A stretch of 64,000 nucleotides of DNA from Osmia lignaria lignaria (Eukaryota; Arthropoda; Insecta; Hymenoptera; Megachilidae), in the NCBI RefSeq assembly GCF_051020975.1, contig NW_027478159.1:10246501-10310500 (forward strand), read 5' to 3'. The notes under the pieces are model-generated. The model did not search any database and was not told the origin of the DNA. It was given only the letters and a program-made list of their open reading frames with translations. Shown here piece by piece: positions 1 through 13,017 of this stretch; within the stretch, counting starts at the first letter, position 1, and each line of letters starts with the position of its first letter. The position numbers and the translations under genes are program-made.

Positions 1-2392
1 CTTTTAAATATCTCGATATATCTCGAAAACTGCGCTTCTGATCAAAAAATATCATAGAACATAAATTGTAGGAAACATAATTCTCTACAAAAAAGGTCTC
101 TTAACATTTTGCCATAGCTCGCTTCGTTTCCGAGATATTTGCAGATCTATCTCAAGGGAAGGGGCCTGGCGGACATATTTCGAGATATTTCTTTTTCTTG
201 TCGTTCTTCTTCTGCACAGCTAAACTGGAAGTGGCATTTCCAGCTCGCAATAGTGCAGAGTTATCTCAAAGAAAGGGGCCACGGTGTATCTGTATCTCTA
301 TTATGTTGGTGCGGCTTCGGAACTTTTAAATATCTTGATATATCTCGAGAACTACGCATCTGATCAAAAAATATCATAGAACATAAAAAGTAGGAAACTT
401 AATTCTCTACAAAAAAGGTCTCTTAACATTTTGCCATAGCTCGCTTCGTTTCCGAGATATTTGCAGATTTATCTCAAGGGAAGGGGCCTGACGGACATAT
501 TTCGAGATATTTCTTCTTCTTGTTGTTCTTCTTCTGCACAGCTAAGCTGGAAGTGGCATTTGCGGCTCGCACTAGTGCAGAGTTATCTCAAAGAAAGGGG
601 CCACGTTGTTTCTGTATCTCTATTATGTTGGTGCAGCTTCGGAACTTTTAAATATCTTGATATATCTCGAGAACTACGCATCTGATCAAAAAATATCATG
701 GAACATAAAAAGTAGAAAACTTAATTCTCTACAAAAAAGGTCTCTTAACATTTTGCCATAGCTCGCTTCGTTTCCGAGATATTTGCAGATTTATCTCAAG
801 GGAAGGGGCCTGACGGACATATTTCGAGATATTTCTTCTTCTTGTTGTTCTTCTTCTGCACAGCTAAGCTGGAAGTGGCATTTGCAGCTCGCAATAGTGC
901 AGAGTTATCTCAAAGAATGGGGCCACGGTGTTTCTGTATCTCTATTATGTTGGTGCGGCTTCGGAACTTTTAAATATCTTGATATATCTCGAGAACTACG
1001 CTTCTGATCAAAAAATATCATAGAACATAAATTGTAGGAAACATAATTCTCTACAAAAAAGGTCTCTTAAGATTTTGCCATAGCTCGTTTCGTTTCCGAG
1101 ATATTTGCAGATATATCTCAAGGGAAGGGGCCTGACGGACATATTTCGAGATATTTCTTCTTCTTGTTGTTCTTCTTCTGCAGAGCTAAACTGGAAGTGG
1201 CATTTCCAGCTCGCAATAGTGCAGAGTTATCTCAAAGAATGGGGCCACGGTGTTTCTGTATCTCTATTATGTTGGTGCGGCTTCGGAACTTTTAAATATC
1301 TTGATATATCTCGAGAACTACGCATCTGATCAAAAAATATCATAGAACATAAAAAGTAGCAAACTTAATTCTCCACAAAAAAGGTCTCTTAACATTTTGC
1401 CATAGCTCGCTTCGTTTCCGAGATATTTTCAGATTTATCTCAAGGGAAGGGGCCTGACGGACACGTTTCGAGATATTTCTTCTTCTTGTTGTTCTTCTTC
1501 TGCACAGCTAAGCTGGAAGTGGCATTTCCAGCTCGCAATAGTGCAGAGTTATCTCAAAGAAAGGGGCCACGGTGTTTCTGTATCTCTATTATGTTGGTGC
1601 GGCTTCGGAACTTTTAAATATCTCGATATATCTCAAAAACTACGCTTCTGATCAAAAAATATCATAGAACATAAATTGTCGGAAACATAATTGTCTACAA
1701 AAAAGGTCTCTTAAGATTTTGCGATAGCTCGCTTCGTTTCCGAGATATTTGCAGATACATCTCAAGGGAAGGGGCCTGACGGACATATTTCGAGATATTT
1801 CTTCTTCTTGTTGTTCTTCTTCTGCAGAGCTATGCTGGAAGTGGCATTTGCAGCTCGCAATAGTGTAGAGTTAACTCAAAGAAAGGGGCCACGGTGTTTC
1901 TGTATCTCTATTATGTTGGTGCGGCTTCGGAACTTTTAAATATCTTGATATATCTCGAGAACTACGCATCTGATCAAAAAATATCATAGAACATAAAAAG
2001 TAGCAAACTTAATTCTCCACAAAAAAGGTCTCTTAACATTTTGCCATAGCTCGCTTCGTTTCCGAGATATTTTCAGATTTATCTCAAGGGAAGGGGCCTG
2101 ACGGACATGTTTCGAGATATTTCTTCTTCTTGTTGTTCTTCTTCTGCACAGCTAAACTGGAAGTGGCATTTCCAGCTCGCAATAGTGCAGAGTTATCTCA
2201 AAGAAAGGGGCCACGGTGTTTCTGTATCTCTATTATGTTGGTGCGGCTTCGGAACTTTTAAATATCTTGATATATCTCGAGAACTACGCATCTGATCAAA
2301 AAATATCATACAACGTAAATAGTAGGAAACTTAATTTTCTACAAAAAAGGTCTCTCAACATTTTGCCATAGCTCGCTTCGTTTCCGAGATAT

Positions 2393-5300
2393 TTGCACAT
2401 TTATCTCAAGGGAAGGGGCCTAACGGACATATTTCGAGATATTTCTTCTTCTTGTTGTTCTTCTTCTGCACAGCTAAGCTGGAAGTGGCATTTGCGGCTC
2501 GCACTAGTGCAGAGTTATCTCGAAGAAAGGGGCCACGGTGTGTCTGTATCTCTATTATGTTGGTGCAGCTTCGGAACTTTTACATATCTTGATATATCTC
2601 GAGAACTACGCATCTGATCAAAAAATATCCTCGAACATAAAAAGTAGAAAACTTAATTCTCTACAAAAAAGGTCTCTCAACATTTTGCCATAGCTCGCTT
2701 CGTTTCCGAGATATATGCAGATTTATCTCAAGGGAAGGGGCCTGACGGACATATTTCGAGATATTTCTTCTTCTTGTTGTTCTTCTTCTGCACAGCTAAA
2801 CTGGAAGTGGCATTTCCAGCTCGCAATAGTGCAGAGTTATCTGAAAGAAAGGGGCCACGGTGTTTCTGTATCTCTATTATGTTGGTGCGGCTTCGGAACT
2901 TTTAAATATCTTGATATATCTCGAGAACTACGCTTCTGATCAAAAAATATCATAGAACATAAATTGTAGGAAACATAATTCCCTACAAAAAAGGTCTCTT
3001 AACATTTTGCCATAGCTCGCTTCGTTTCCGAGATATTTGCAGATTTATCTCAAGGGAAGGGGCCTGACGGACATATTTCGAGATATTTCTTCTTCTTGTT
3101 GTTCTTCTTCTGCACAGCTAAGCTGGAAGTGGCATTTGCGGCTCGCACTAGTGCAGAGTTATCTCAAAGAAAGGGGCCACGGTGTTTCTGTATCTCTATT
3201 ATGTTGGTGCGGCTTCGGAACTTTTAAATATCTCGATATATCTCGAAAACTACGCTTCTGATCAAAAAATATCATAGAACATAAATTTTGGGAAACATAA
3301 TTCTCTACAAATAAAGTCTCTTAACATTTTGCCATAGCTCGCTTCGTTTCCCAGATATTTGCAGATTTATCTCAAGGGAAGGGCCCTGACGGACATGTTT
3401 CGAGATATTTCTTCTTCTTGTTGTTCTTCCTCTGCACAGCTAAGCTGGAAGTGGCATTTGCAGCTCGGAATAGTGCAGAGTTATCTCAAAGAAAGGGGCC
3501 ACGGTGTTTCTGTATCTCTATTATGTTGGTGCGGCTTCGGAACTTTTAAATATCTCGATATATCTCGAAAACTACGCTTCTGATCAAAAAATATCATAGA
3601 ACATAAATTTTAGGAAACATAATTCTCTACAAATAAAGTCTCTTAACATTTTGCCATAGCTCGCTTCGTTTCCGAGATATTTGCAGATTTATCTCAAGGG
3701 AAGGGGCCTGACGGACATATTTCGAGATATTTCTTCTTCTTGTTGTTCTTCCTCTGCACAGCTAAACTGGAAGTGGCATTTCCAGCTCGCAATAGTGCAG
3801 AGTTATCTCAAAGAAAGGGGCCACGGTGTTTCTGTATCACTATTATGTTGGTGCGGCTTCGGAACTTTTAATTATCTTGATATATCTCGAGAACTACGCA
3901 TCTGATCAAAAAATATCATACAACATAAAAAGTAGGAAACTTAATTCTCTACAAAAAAGGTCTCTTAACACTTTGCCATAGCTCGCTTCGTTTCCGAGAT
4001 TTTTGCAGATTTATCTCAAGGGAAGGGGCCTGACGGACATATTTCGAGATATTTCTTCTTCTTGTTGTTCTTCTTCTGCACAGCGAAGCTGGAAGTGGCA
4101 TTTGCAGCTCGCAATAGTGCAGAGTTATCTCAAAGAAAGGGGCCACGGTGTTTCTGTATCTCTATTATGTTGGTGCGGCTTCGGAACTTTTAAATATCTT
4201 GATATATCTCGAGAACTACGCATCTGATCAAAAAATATCATACAACATAAATAGTAGGAAACTTAATTCTCTACAAAAAAGGTCTCTCAACATTTTGCCA
4301 TAGCTCGCTTCGTTTCCGAGATATTTGCACATTTATCTCAAGGGAAGGGGCCTAACGGACATATTTCGAGATATTTCTTCTTCTTGTTGTTCTTCTTTTG
4401 CACAGCTAAGCTGGAAGTGGCATTTGCGGCTCGCACTAGTGCAGAGTTATCTCAAAGAAAGGGGCCACGGTGTTTCTGTATCTCTATTATGTTGGTGCAG
4501 CTTCGGAACTTTTAAATATCTTGATATATCTCGAGAACTACGCATCTGATCAAAAAATATCCTGGAACATAAAAAGTAGAAAACTTAATTCTCTACAAAA
4601 AAGGTCTCTCAACATTTTGCCATAGCTCGCTTCGTTTCCGAGATATATGCAGATTTATCTCAAGGGAAGGGGCCTGACGGACATATTTCGAGATATTTCT
4701 TCTTCTTGTTGTTCTTCTTCTGCACAGCTAAACTGGAAGTGGCATTTCCAGCTCGCAATAGTGCAGAGTTATCTGAAAGAAAGGGGCCACGGTGTTTCTG
4801 TATCTCTATTATGTTGGTGCGGCTTCGGAATTTTTAAATATCTTGATATATCTCGAGAACTACGCTTCTGATCAAAAAATATCATAGAACATAAATTGTA
4901 GGAAACATAATTCTCTACAAAAAAGGTCTCTTAACATTTTGCCATAGCTCGCTTCGTTTCCGAGATATTTGCAGATTTATCTCAAGGGAAGGGGCCTGAC
5001 GGACATATTTCGAGATATTTCTTCTTCTTGTTGTTCTTCTTCTGCACAGCTAAGCTGGAAGTGGCATTTGCGGCTCGCACTAGTGCAGAGTTATCTGAAA
5101 GAAAGGGGCCACGGTGTTTCTGTATCTCTATTATGTTGGTGCGGCTTCGGAACTTTTAAATATCTCGATATATCTCGAAAACTACGCTTCTGATCAAAAA
5201 ATATCATACAACATAAATTTTAGGAAACATAATTCTCTACAAATAAAGTCTCTTAACATTTTGCCATAGCTCGCTTCGTTTACGAGATATTTGCAGATTT

Positions 5301-8300
5301 ATCTCAAGGGAAGGGGCCTGACGGACATGTTTCGAGATATTTCTTCTTCTTGTTGTTCTTCCTCTGCACAGCTAAGCTGGAAGTGGCATTTCCAGCTCGC
5401 AATAGTGCAGAGTTATCTCAAAGAAAGGGGCCACGGTGTTTCTGTATCTCTATTATGTTGGTGCGGCTTCGGAACTTTTAATTATCTTGATATATCTCGA
5501 AAACTACGCTTCTGATCAAAAAATATCATAGAACATAAATTGTAGGAAACATAATTGTCTACAAAAAAGGTCTCTTAACATTTTGCGATAGCTCGCTTCG
5601 TTTCCGAGATATTTGCAGATACATCTCAAGGGAAGGGGCCTGACGGACATATTTCGAGATATTTCTTCTTCTTGTTGTTCTTCTTCTGCACAGCTAAGCT
5701 GGAAGTGGCATTTGCAGCTCGGAATAGTGCAGAGTTATCTCAAAGAAAGGGGCCACGGTGTTTCTGTATCTCTATTATGTTGGTGCGGCTTCGGAACTTT
5801 TAAATATCTCGATATATCTCGAAAACTACGCTTCTGATCAAAAAATATCATAGAACATAAATTGTAGGAAACATAATTCTCTACAAAAAACGTCTCTTAA
5901 CATTTTGCCATAGCTCGCTTCGTTTCCGAGATATTTGCAGATTTATCTCAAGGGAAGGGGCCTGACGGACATGTTTCGAGATATTTCTTCTTCTTGTTGT
6001 TCTTCCTCTGCACAGCTAAGCTGGAAGTGGCATTTCCAGCTCGCAATAGTGCAGAGTTATCTCAAAGAAAGGGGCCACGGTGTTTCTGTATCTCTATTAT
6101 GTTGGTGCGGCTTCGGAACTTTTAAATATCTCGATATATCTCGAAAACTACGCTTCTGATCAAAAAATATCATAGAACATAAACTGTAGGAAACATAATT
6201 CTCTACAAATAAAGTGTCTTAACATTTTGCCATAGCTCGCTTCGTTTCCGAGATATTTGCAGATTTATCTCAAGGGAAGGGGCCTGACGGACATGTTTCG
6301 AGATATTTCTTCTTCTTGTTGTTCTTCTTCTGCACAGCTAAACTGGAAGTGGCATTTCCAGCTCGCAATAGTGCAGAGTTATCTCAAAGAAAGGGGCCAC
6401 GGTGTTTCTGTATCTCTATTATGTTGGTGCGGCTTCGGAACTTTTAAATATCTTGATATATCTCGAGAACTACGCATCTGATCAAAAAATATCATACAAC
6501 ATAAATAGTAGGAAACTTAATTCTCTACAAAAAAGGTCTCTCAACATTTTGCCATAGCTCGCTTCGTTTCCGAGATATTTGCACATTTATCTCAAGGGAA
6601 GGGGCCTGACGGACATATTTCGAGATATTTCTTCTTCTTGTTGTTCTTCTTCTGCACAGCTAAACTGGAAGTGGCATTTCCAGCTCGCAATAGTGCAGAG
6701 TTATCTGAAAGAAAGGGGCCACGGTGTTTCTGTATCTCTATTATGTTGGTGCGGCTTCGGAATTTTTAAATATCTTGATATATATCGAGAACTACGCTTC
6801 TGATCAAAAAATATCATAGAACATAAATTGTAGGAAACATAATTCTCTACAAAAAAGGTCTCTTAACATTTTGCCATAGCTCGCTTCGTTTCCGAGATAT
6901 TTGCAGATTTATCTCAAGGGAAGGGGCCTGACGGACATATTTCGAGATATTTCTTCTTCTTGTTGTTCTTCTTCTGCACAGCTAAGCTGGAAGTGGCATT
7001 TGCGGCTCGCACTAGTGCAGAGTTATCTGAAAGAAAGGGGCCACGGTGTTTCTGTATCTCTATTATGTTGGTGCGGCTTCGGAACTTTTAAATATCTCGA
7101 TATATCTCGAAAACTACGCTTCTGATCAAAAAATATCATAGAACATAAATTTTAGGAAACATAATTCTCTACAAATAAAGTCTCTTAACATTTTGCCATA
7201 GCTCGCTTCGTTTACGAGATATTTGCAGATTTATCTCAAGGGAAGGGGCCTGACGGACATGTTTCGAGATATTTCTTCTTCTTGTTGTTCTTCCTCTGCA
7301 CAGCTAAGCTGGAAGTGGCATTTCCAGCTCGCAATAGTGCAGAGTTATCTCAAAGAAAGGGGCCACGGTGTTTCTGTATCTCTATTATGTTGGTGCGGCT
7401 TCGGAACTTTTAATTATCTTGATATATCTCGAAAACTACGCTTCTGATCAAAAAATATCATAGAACATAAATTGTAGGAAACATAATTGTCTACAAAAAA
7501 GGTCTCTTAACATTTTGCGATAGCTCGCTTCGTTTCCGAGATATTTGCAGATACATCTCAAGGGAAGGGGCCTGACGGACATATTTCGAGATATTTCTTC
7601 TTCTTGTTGTTCTTCTTCTGCACAGCTAAGCTGGAAGTGGCATTTGCAGCTCGGAATAGTGCAGAGTTATCTCAAAGAAAGGGGCCACGGTGTTTCTGTA
7701 TCTCTATTATGTTGGTGCGGCTTCGGAACTTTTAAATATCTCGATATATCTCGAAAACTACGCTTCTGATCAAAAAATATCATAGAACATAAATTGTAGG
7801 AAACATAATTGTCTACAAAAAAGGTCTCTTAACATTTTGCGATAGCTCGCTTCGTTTCCGAGATATATGCAGATTTATCTCAAGGGAAGGGGCCTGACGG
7901 ACATATTTCGAGATATTTCTTCTTCTTGTTGTTCTTCTTCTGCACAGCTAAACTGGAAGTGGCATTTCCAGCTCGCAATAGTGCAGAGTTATCTGAAAGA
8001 AAGGGGCCACGGTGTTTCTGTATCTCTATTATGTTGGTGCGGCTTCGGAACTTTTAAATATCTTGATATATCTCGAGAACTACGCTTCTGATCAAAAAAT
8101 ATCATAGAACATAAATTGTAGGAAACATAATTCCCTACAAAAAAGGTCTCTTAACATTTTGCCATAGCTCGCTTCGTTTCCGAGATATTTGCAGATTTAT
8201 CTCAAGGGAAGGGGCCTGACGGACATATTTCGAGATATTTCTTCTTCTTGTTGTTCTTCTTCTGCACAGCTAAGCTGGAAGTGGCATTTGCGGCTCGCAC

Positions 8301-8832
8301 TAGTGCAGAGTTATCTCAAAGAAAGGGGCCACGGTGTTTCTGTATCTCTATTATGTTGGTGCGGCTTCGGAACTTTTAAATATCTCGATATATCTCGAAA
8401 ACTACGCTTCTGATCAAAAAATATCATAGAACATAAATTTTGGGAAACATAATTCTCTACAAATAAAGTCTCTTAACATTTTGCCATAGCTCGCTTCGTT
8501 TCCCAGATATTTGCAGATTTATCTCAAGGGAAGGGCCCTGACGGACATGTTTCGAGATATTTCTTCTTCTTGTTGTTCTTCCTCTGCACAGCTAAGCTGG
8601 AAGTGGCATTTGCAGCTCGGAATAGTGCAGAGTTATCTCAAAGAAAGGGGCCACGGTGTTTCTGTATCTCTATTATGTTGGTGCGGCTTCGGAACTTTTA
8701 AATATCTCGATATATCTCGAAAACTACGCTTCTGATCAAAAAATATCATAGAACATAAATTGTAGGAAACATAATTCTCTACAAAAAACGTCTCTCAACA
8801 TTTTGCCATAGCTCGCTTCGTTTCCGAGATAT
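2393..8832 (+). repeat. Sat1 higher-order repeats with a 6-monomer (1,932-bp) spacing
   Basis: Variant monomers recur at 1,932 bp: those at 2393 and 2715 match 4325 and 4647, and the run 4969, 5291, 5613 matches 6901, 7223, 7545 (DMF/FNYL and QIHL/LGIV variants in the open frame). The pair at 3037 and 3359 reappears at 8189 and 8511, a spacing of 16 monomers. This shows block duplication, not monomer-by-monomer copying. Confidence 0.8.
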
Positions 8833-10120
8833 TTGCAGATTTATCTCAAGGGAAGGGGCCTGACGGACATATTTCGAGATATTTCTTCTTTTTGTTGTTC
8901 CTCTTCTGCACAGCTAAACTGGAAGTGGCATTTCCAGCTCGCAATAGTGCAGAGTTATCTCAAAGAAAGGGGCCACGGTGTTTCTGTATCTCTATTATGT
9001 TGGTGCGGCTTCGGAACTTTTAAATATCTCGATATATCTCGAAAACTACGCTTCTGATCAAAAAATATCATAGAACATAAATTTTAGGAAACATAATTCT
9101 ATACAAATAAAGTCTCTTAACATTTTGCCATAGCTCGCTTCGTTTCCGAGATATTTGCAGATTTATCTCAAGGGAAGGGGCCTGACGGACATGTTTCGAG
9201 ATATTTCGTCTTCTTGTTGTTCTTCTTCTGCACAGCTAAACTGGAAGTGGCATTTCCAGCTCGCAATAGTGCAGAGTTATCTCAAAGAAAGGGGCCACGG
9301 TGTTTCTGTATCTCTATTATGTTGGTGCGGCTTCGGAACTTTTAAATATCTTGATATATCTCGAGAACTACGCATCTGATCAAAAAATATCATAGAACAT
9401 AAAAAGTAGGAAACTTAATTCTCTACAAAAAAGGTCTCTCAACATTTTGCCATAGCTCGCTTCGTTTCCGAGATATTTGCACATTTATCTCAAGGGAAGG
9501 GGCCTAACGGACATATTTCGAGATATTTCTTCTTCTTGTTGTTCTTCTTCTGCACAGCTAAGCTGGAAGTGGCATTTGCGGCTCGCACTAGTGCAGAGTT
9601 ATCTCAAAGAAAGGGGCCACGGTGTTTCTGTATCCCTATTATGTTGGTGCAGCTTCGGAACTTTTAAATATCTTGATATATCTCGAGAACTACGCATCTG
9701 ATCAAAAAATATCATAGAACATAGATAGTAGGAAACTTAATTCTCTACAAAAAAGGTCTCTCAACATTTTGCCATAGCTCGCTTCGTTTCCGAGATATTT
9801 GCACATTTATCTCAAGGGAAGGGGCCTAACGGACATATTTCGAGATATTTCTTCTTCTTGTTGTTCTTCTTCTGCACAGCTAAGCTGGAAGTGGCATTTG
9901 CGGCTCGCACTAGTGCAGAGTTATCTCAAAGAAAGGGGCCACGGTGTTTCTGTATCTCTATTATGTTGGTGCGGCTTCGGAACTTTTAAATATCTCGATA
10001 TATCTCGAAAACTACGCTTCTGATCAAAAAATATCATAGAACGTAAATTGTAGGAAACATAATTCTCTACAAAAAAGTTCTCTTAACATTTTGCCATAGC
10101 TCGCTTCGTTTCCGAGATAT

Positions 10121-11408
10121 TTGCAGATTTATCTCAAGGGAAGGGGTCTGACGGACATATTTCGAGATATTTCTTCTTCTTGTTGTTCTTCTTCTGCACA
10201 GCTAAGCTGGAAGTGGCATTTGCAGCTCGCAATAGTGCAGAGTTATCTCAAAGAAAGAGGCCACGGTGTTTCTGTACCTCTATTATGTTGGTGCAGCTTC
10301 GGAACTTTTAAATATCTTGATATATCTCGAGAACTACGCATCTGATCAAAAAATATCATAGAACATAAAAAGTAGAAAACTTAATTCTCTACAAAAAAGG
10401 TCTCTCAACATTTTGCCATAGCTCGCTTCGTTTCCGAGATATATGCAGATTTATCTCAAGGGAAGGGGCCTGACGGACATATTTCGAGATATTTCTTCTT
10501 CTTGTTGTTCTTCCTCTGCACAGCTAAACTGGAAGTGGCATTTCCAGCTCGCAATAGTGCAGAGTTATCTGAAAGAAAGGGGCCACGGTGTTTCTGTATC
10601 TCTATTATGTTGGTGCGGCTTCGGAACTTTTAAATATCTTGATATATCTCGAGAACTACGCTTCTGATCAAAAAATATCATAGAACATAAATTGTAGGAA
10701 ACATAATTCTCAACAAAAAAGGTCTCTTAAGATTTTGCCATAGCTCGTTTCGTTTCCGAGATATTTGCAGATATATCTCAAGGGAAGGGGCCTGACGGAC
10801 ATATTTCGAGATATTTCTTCTTCTTGTTGTTCTTCTTCTGCACAGCTAAGCTGGAAGTGGCATTTGCAGCTCGCAATAGTGCAGAGTTATCTCAAAGAAA
10901 GAGGCCACGGTGTTTCTGTACCTCTATTATGTTGGTGCAGCTTCGGAACTTTTAAATATCTTGATATATCTCGAGAACTACGCATCTGATCAAAAAATAT
11001 CATAGAACATAAAAAGTAGAAAACTTAATTCTCTACAAAAAAGGTCTCTCAACATTTTGCCATAGCTCGCTTCGTTTCCGAGATATATGCAGATTTATCT
11101 CAAGGGAAGGGGCCTGACGGACATATTTCGAGATATTTCTTCTTCTTGTTGTTCTTCCTCTGCACAGCTAAACTGGAAGTGGCATTTCCAGCTCGCAATA
11201 GTGCAGAGTTATCTGAAAGAAAGGGGCCACGGTGTTTCTGTATCTCTATTATGTTGGTGCGGCTTCGGAACTTTTAAATATCTTGATATATCTCGAGAAC
11301 TACGCTTCTGATCAAAAAATATCATAGAACATAAATTGTAGGAAACATAATTCTCAACAAAAAAGGTCTCTTAAGATTTTGCCATAGCTCGTTTCGTTTC
11401 CGAGATAT
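10121..11408 (+). repeat. Sat1 dimeric higher-order repeat, 644 bp x 2
   Basis: Monomers at 10,121 and 10,443 recur almost unchanged at 10,765 and 11,087. Shared private variants include 'tgtacctctatta' and 'gcagcttcgg' in the first member and 'gatatatgcag' plus 'atctgaaag' in the second. Confidence 0.8.
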
Positions 11409-13017
11409 TTGCAGATATATCTCAAGGGAAGGGGCCTGACGGACATATTTCGAGATATTTCTTCTTCTTGTTGTTCTTCTTCTGCACAGCTAAACTGGAA
11501 GTGGCATTTCCAGCGCGCAATAGTGCAGAGTTATCTCAAAGAATGGGGCCACGGTGTTTCTGTATCTCTATTATGTTGGTGCGGCTTCGGAACTTTTAAA
11601 TATCTTGATATATCTCGAGAACTACGCATCTGATCAAAAAATATCATAGAACATAAAAAGTAGGTAACTTAATTCTCTACAAAAAAGGTCTCTTAACATT
11701 TTGCCATAGCTCGCTTCGTTTCCGAGATATGTGCAGATTTATCTCAAGGGAAGGGGCCTGACGGACATGTTTCGAGATATTTCTTCTTTTTGTTGTTCTT
11801 CTTCTGCACAGCTAAACTGGAAGTGGCATTTGCGGCTCGCACTAGTGCAGAGTTATCTCATAGAAAGGGGCCACGGTGTTTCTGAATCTCTATTATGTTG
11901 GTGCGGCTTCGGAACTTTTAAATATCTTGATATATCTCGAGAACTACGCATCTGATCAAAAAATATCATAGAACATAAAAAGTAGCAAACTTAATTCTCC
12001 ACAAAAAAGGTCTCTTAACATTTTGCCATAGCTCGCTTCGTTTCCGAGATATTTGCAGATTTATCTCAAGGGAAGGGGCCTGACGGACATGTTTCGAGAT
12101 ATTTCTTCTTTTTGTTGTTCTTCTTCTGCACAGCTAAACTGGAAGTGGCATTTCCAGCTCGCAATAGGGCAGAGTTATCTCAAAGAAAGGGGCCACGGTG
12201 TTTCTGTATCTTTATTATGTTGGTGCGGCTTCGGAACTTTTAAATATCTCGATATATCTCGAAAACTACGCTTCTGATCAAAAAATATCATAGAACATAA
12301 AGTTTAGGAAACATAATTCTCTACAAATAAAGTCTCTTAATATTTTGCCATAGCTCGCTTCGTTTCCGAGATATTTGCAGATTTATCTCAAGGAAAGGGG
12401 CCTGACGGACATGTTTCGAGATATTTCTTCTTCTTGTTGTTCTCCTTCTGCACAGCTAAACTGGAAGTGGCATTTCCAGCTCGCAATAGTGCAGAGTTAT
12501 CTCAAAGAAAGGGGCCACGGTGTTTCTGTATCTCTATTATGTTGGTGCGGCTTCGGAACTTTTAATTATCTTGATATATCTCGAGAACTACGCATCTGAT
12601 CAAAAAATATCATAGAACATAAAAAGTAGGAAACTTAATTCTCTACAAAAAAGGTCTATTAACATTTTGCCATAGCTCGCTTCGTTTCCGAGATATTTGC
12701 AGATTTATCTCAAGGGAAGGGGTCTGACGGACATATTTCGAGATATTTCTTCTTCTTGTTGTTCTTCTTCTGCACAGCTAAGCTGGAAGTGGCATTTGCA
12801 GCTCGCAATAGTGCAGAGTTATCTCAAAAAAGGGGCCACGGTGTTTCTGTATCTCTATTATGTTGGTGCGGCTTCGGAACTTTTAAATATCTTGATATAT
12901 CTCGAGAACTACGCATCTGATCGAAAAATATCATAGAACATAAATTGTAGGAAACATAATTCTCTACAAAAAACGTCTCTCAACATTTTGCCATAGCTCG
13001 CTTCGTTTCCGAGATAT

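Noticed and set aside
122..138. CENP-B box in Sat1 ('cttcgtttccgagatat')
   Set aside because: Shares TTCG with the box but lacks the A and CGGG core positions.
3949..4146. Minus-strand open frames in Sat1 (3,949-4,146; 16,360-16,548; 39,748-39,978)
   Set aside because: Chance loss of stops in single monomers; not shared by neighbours.
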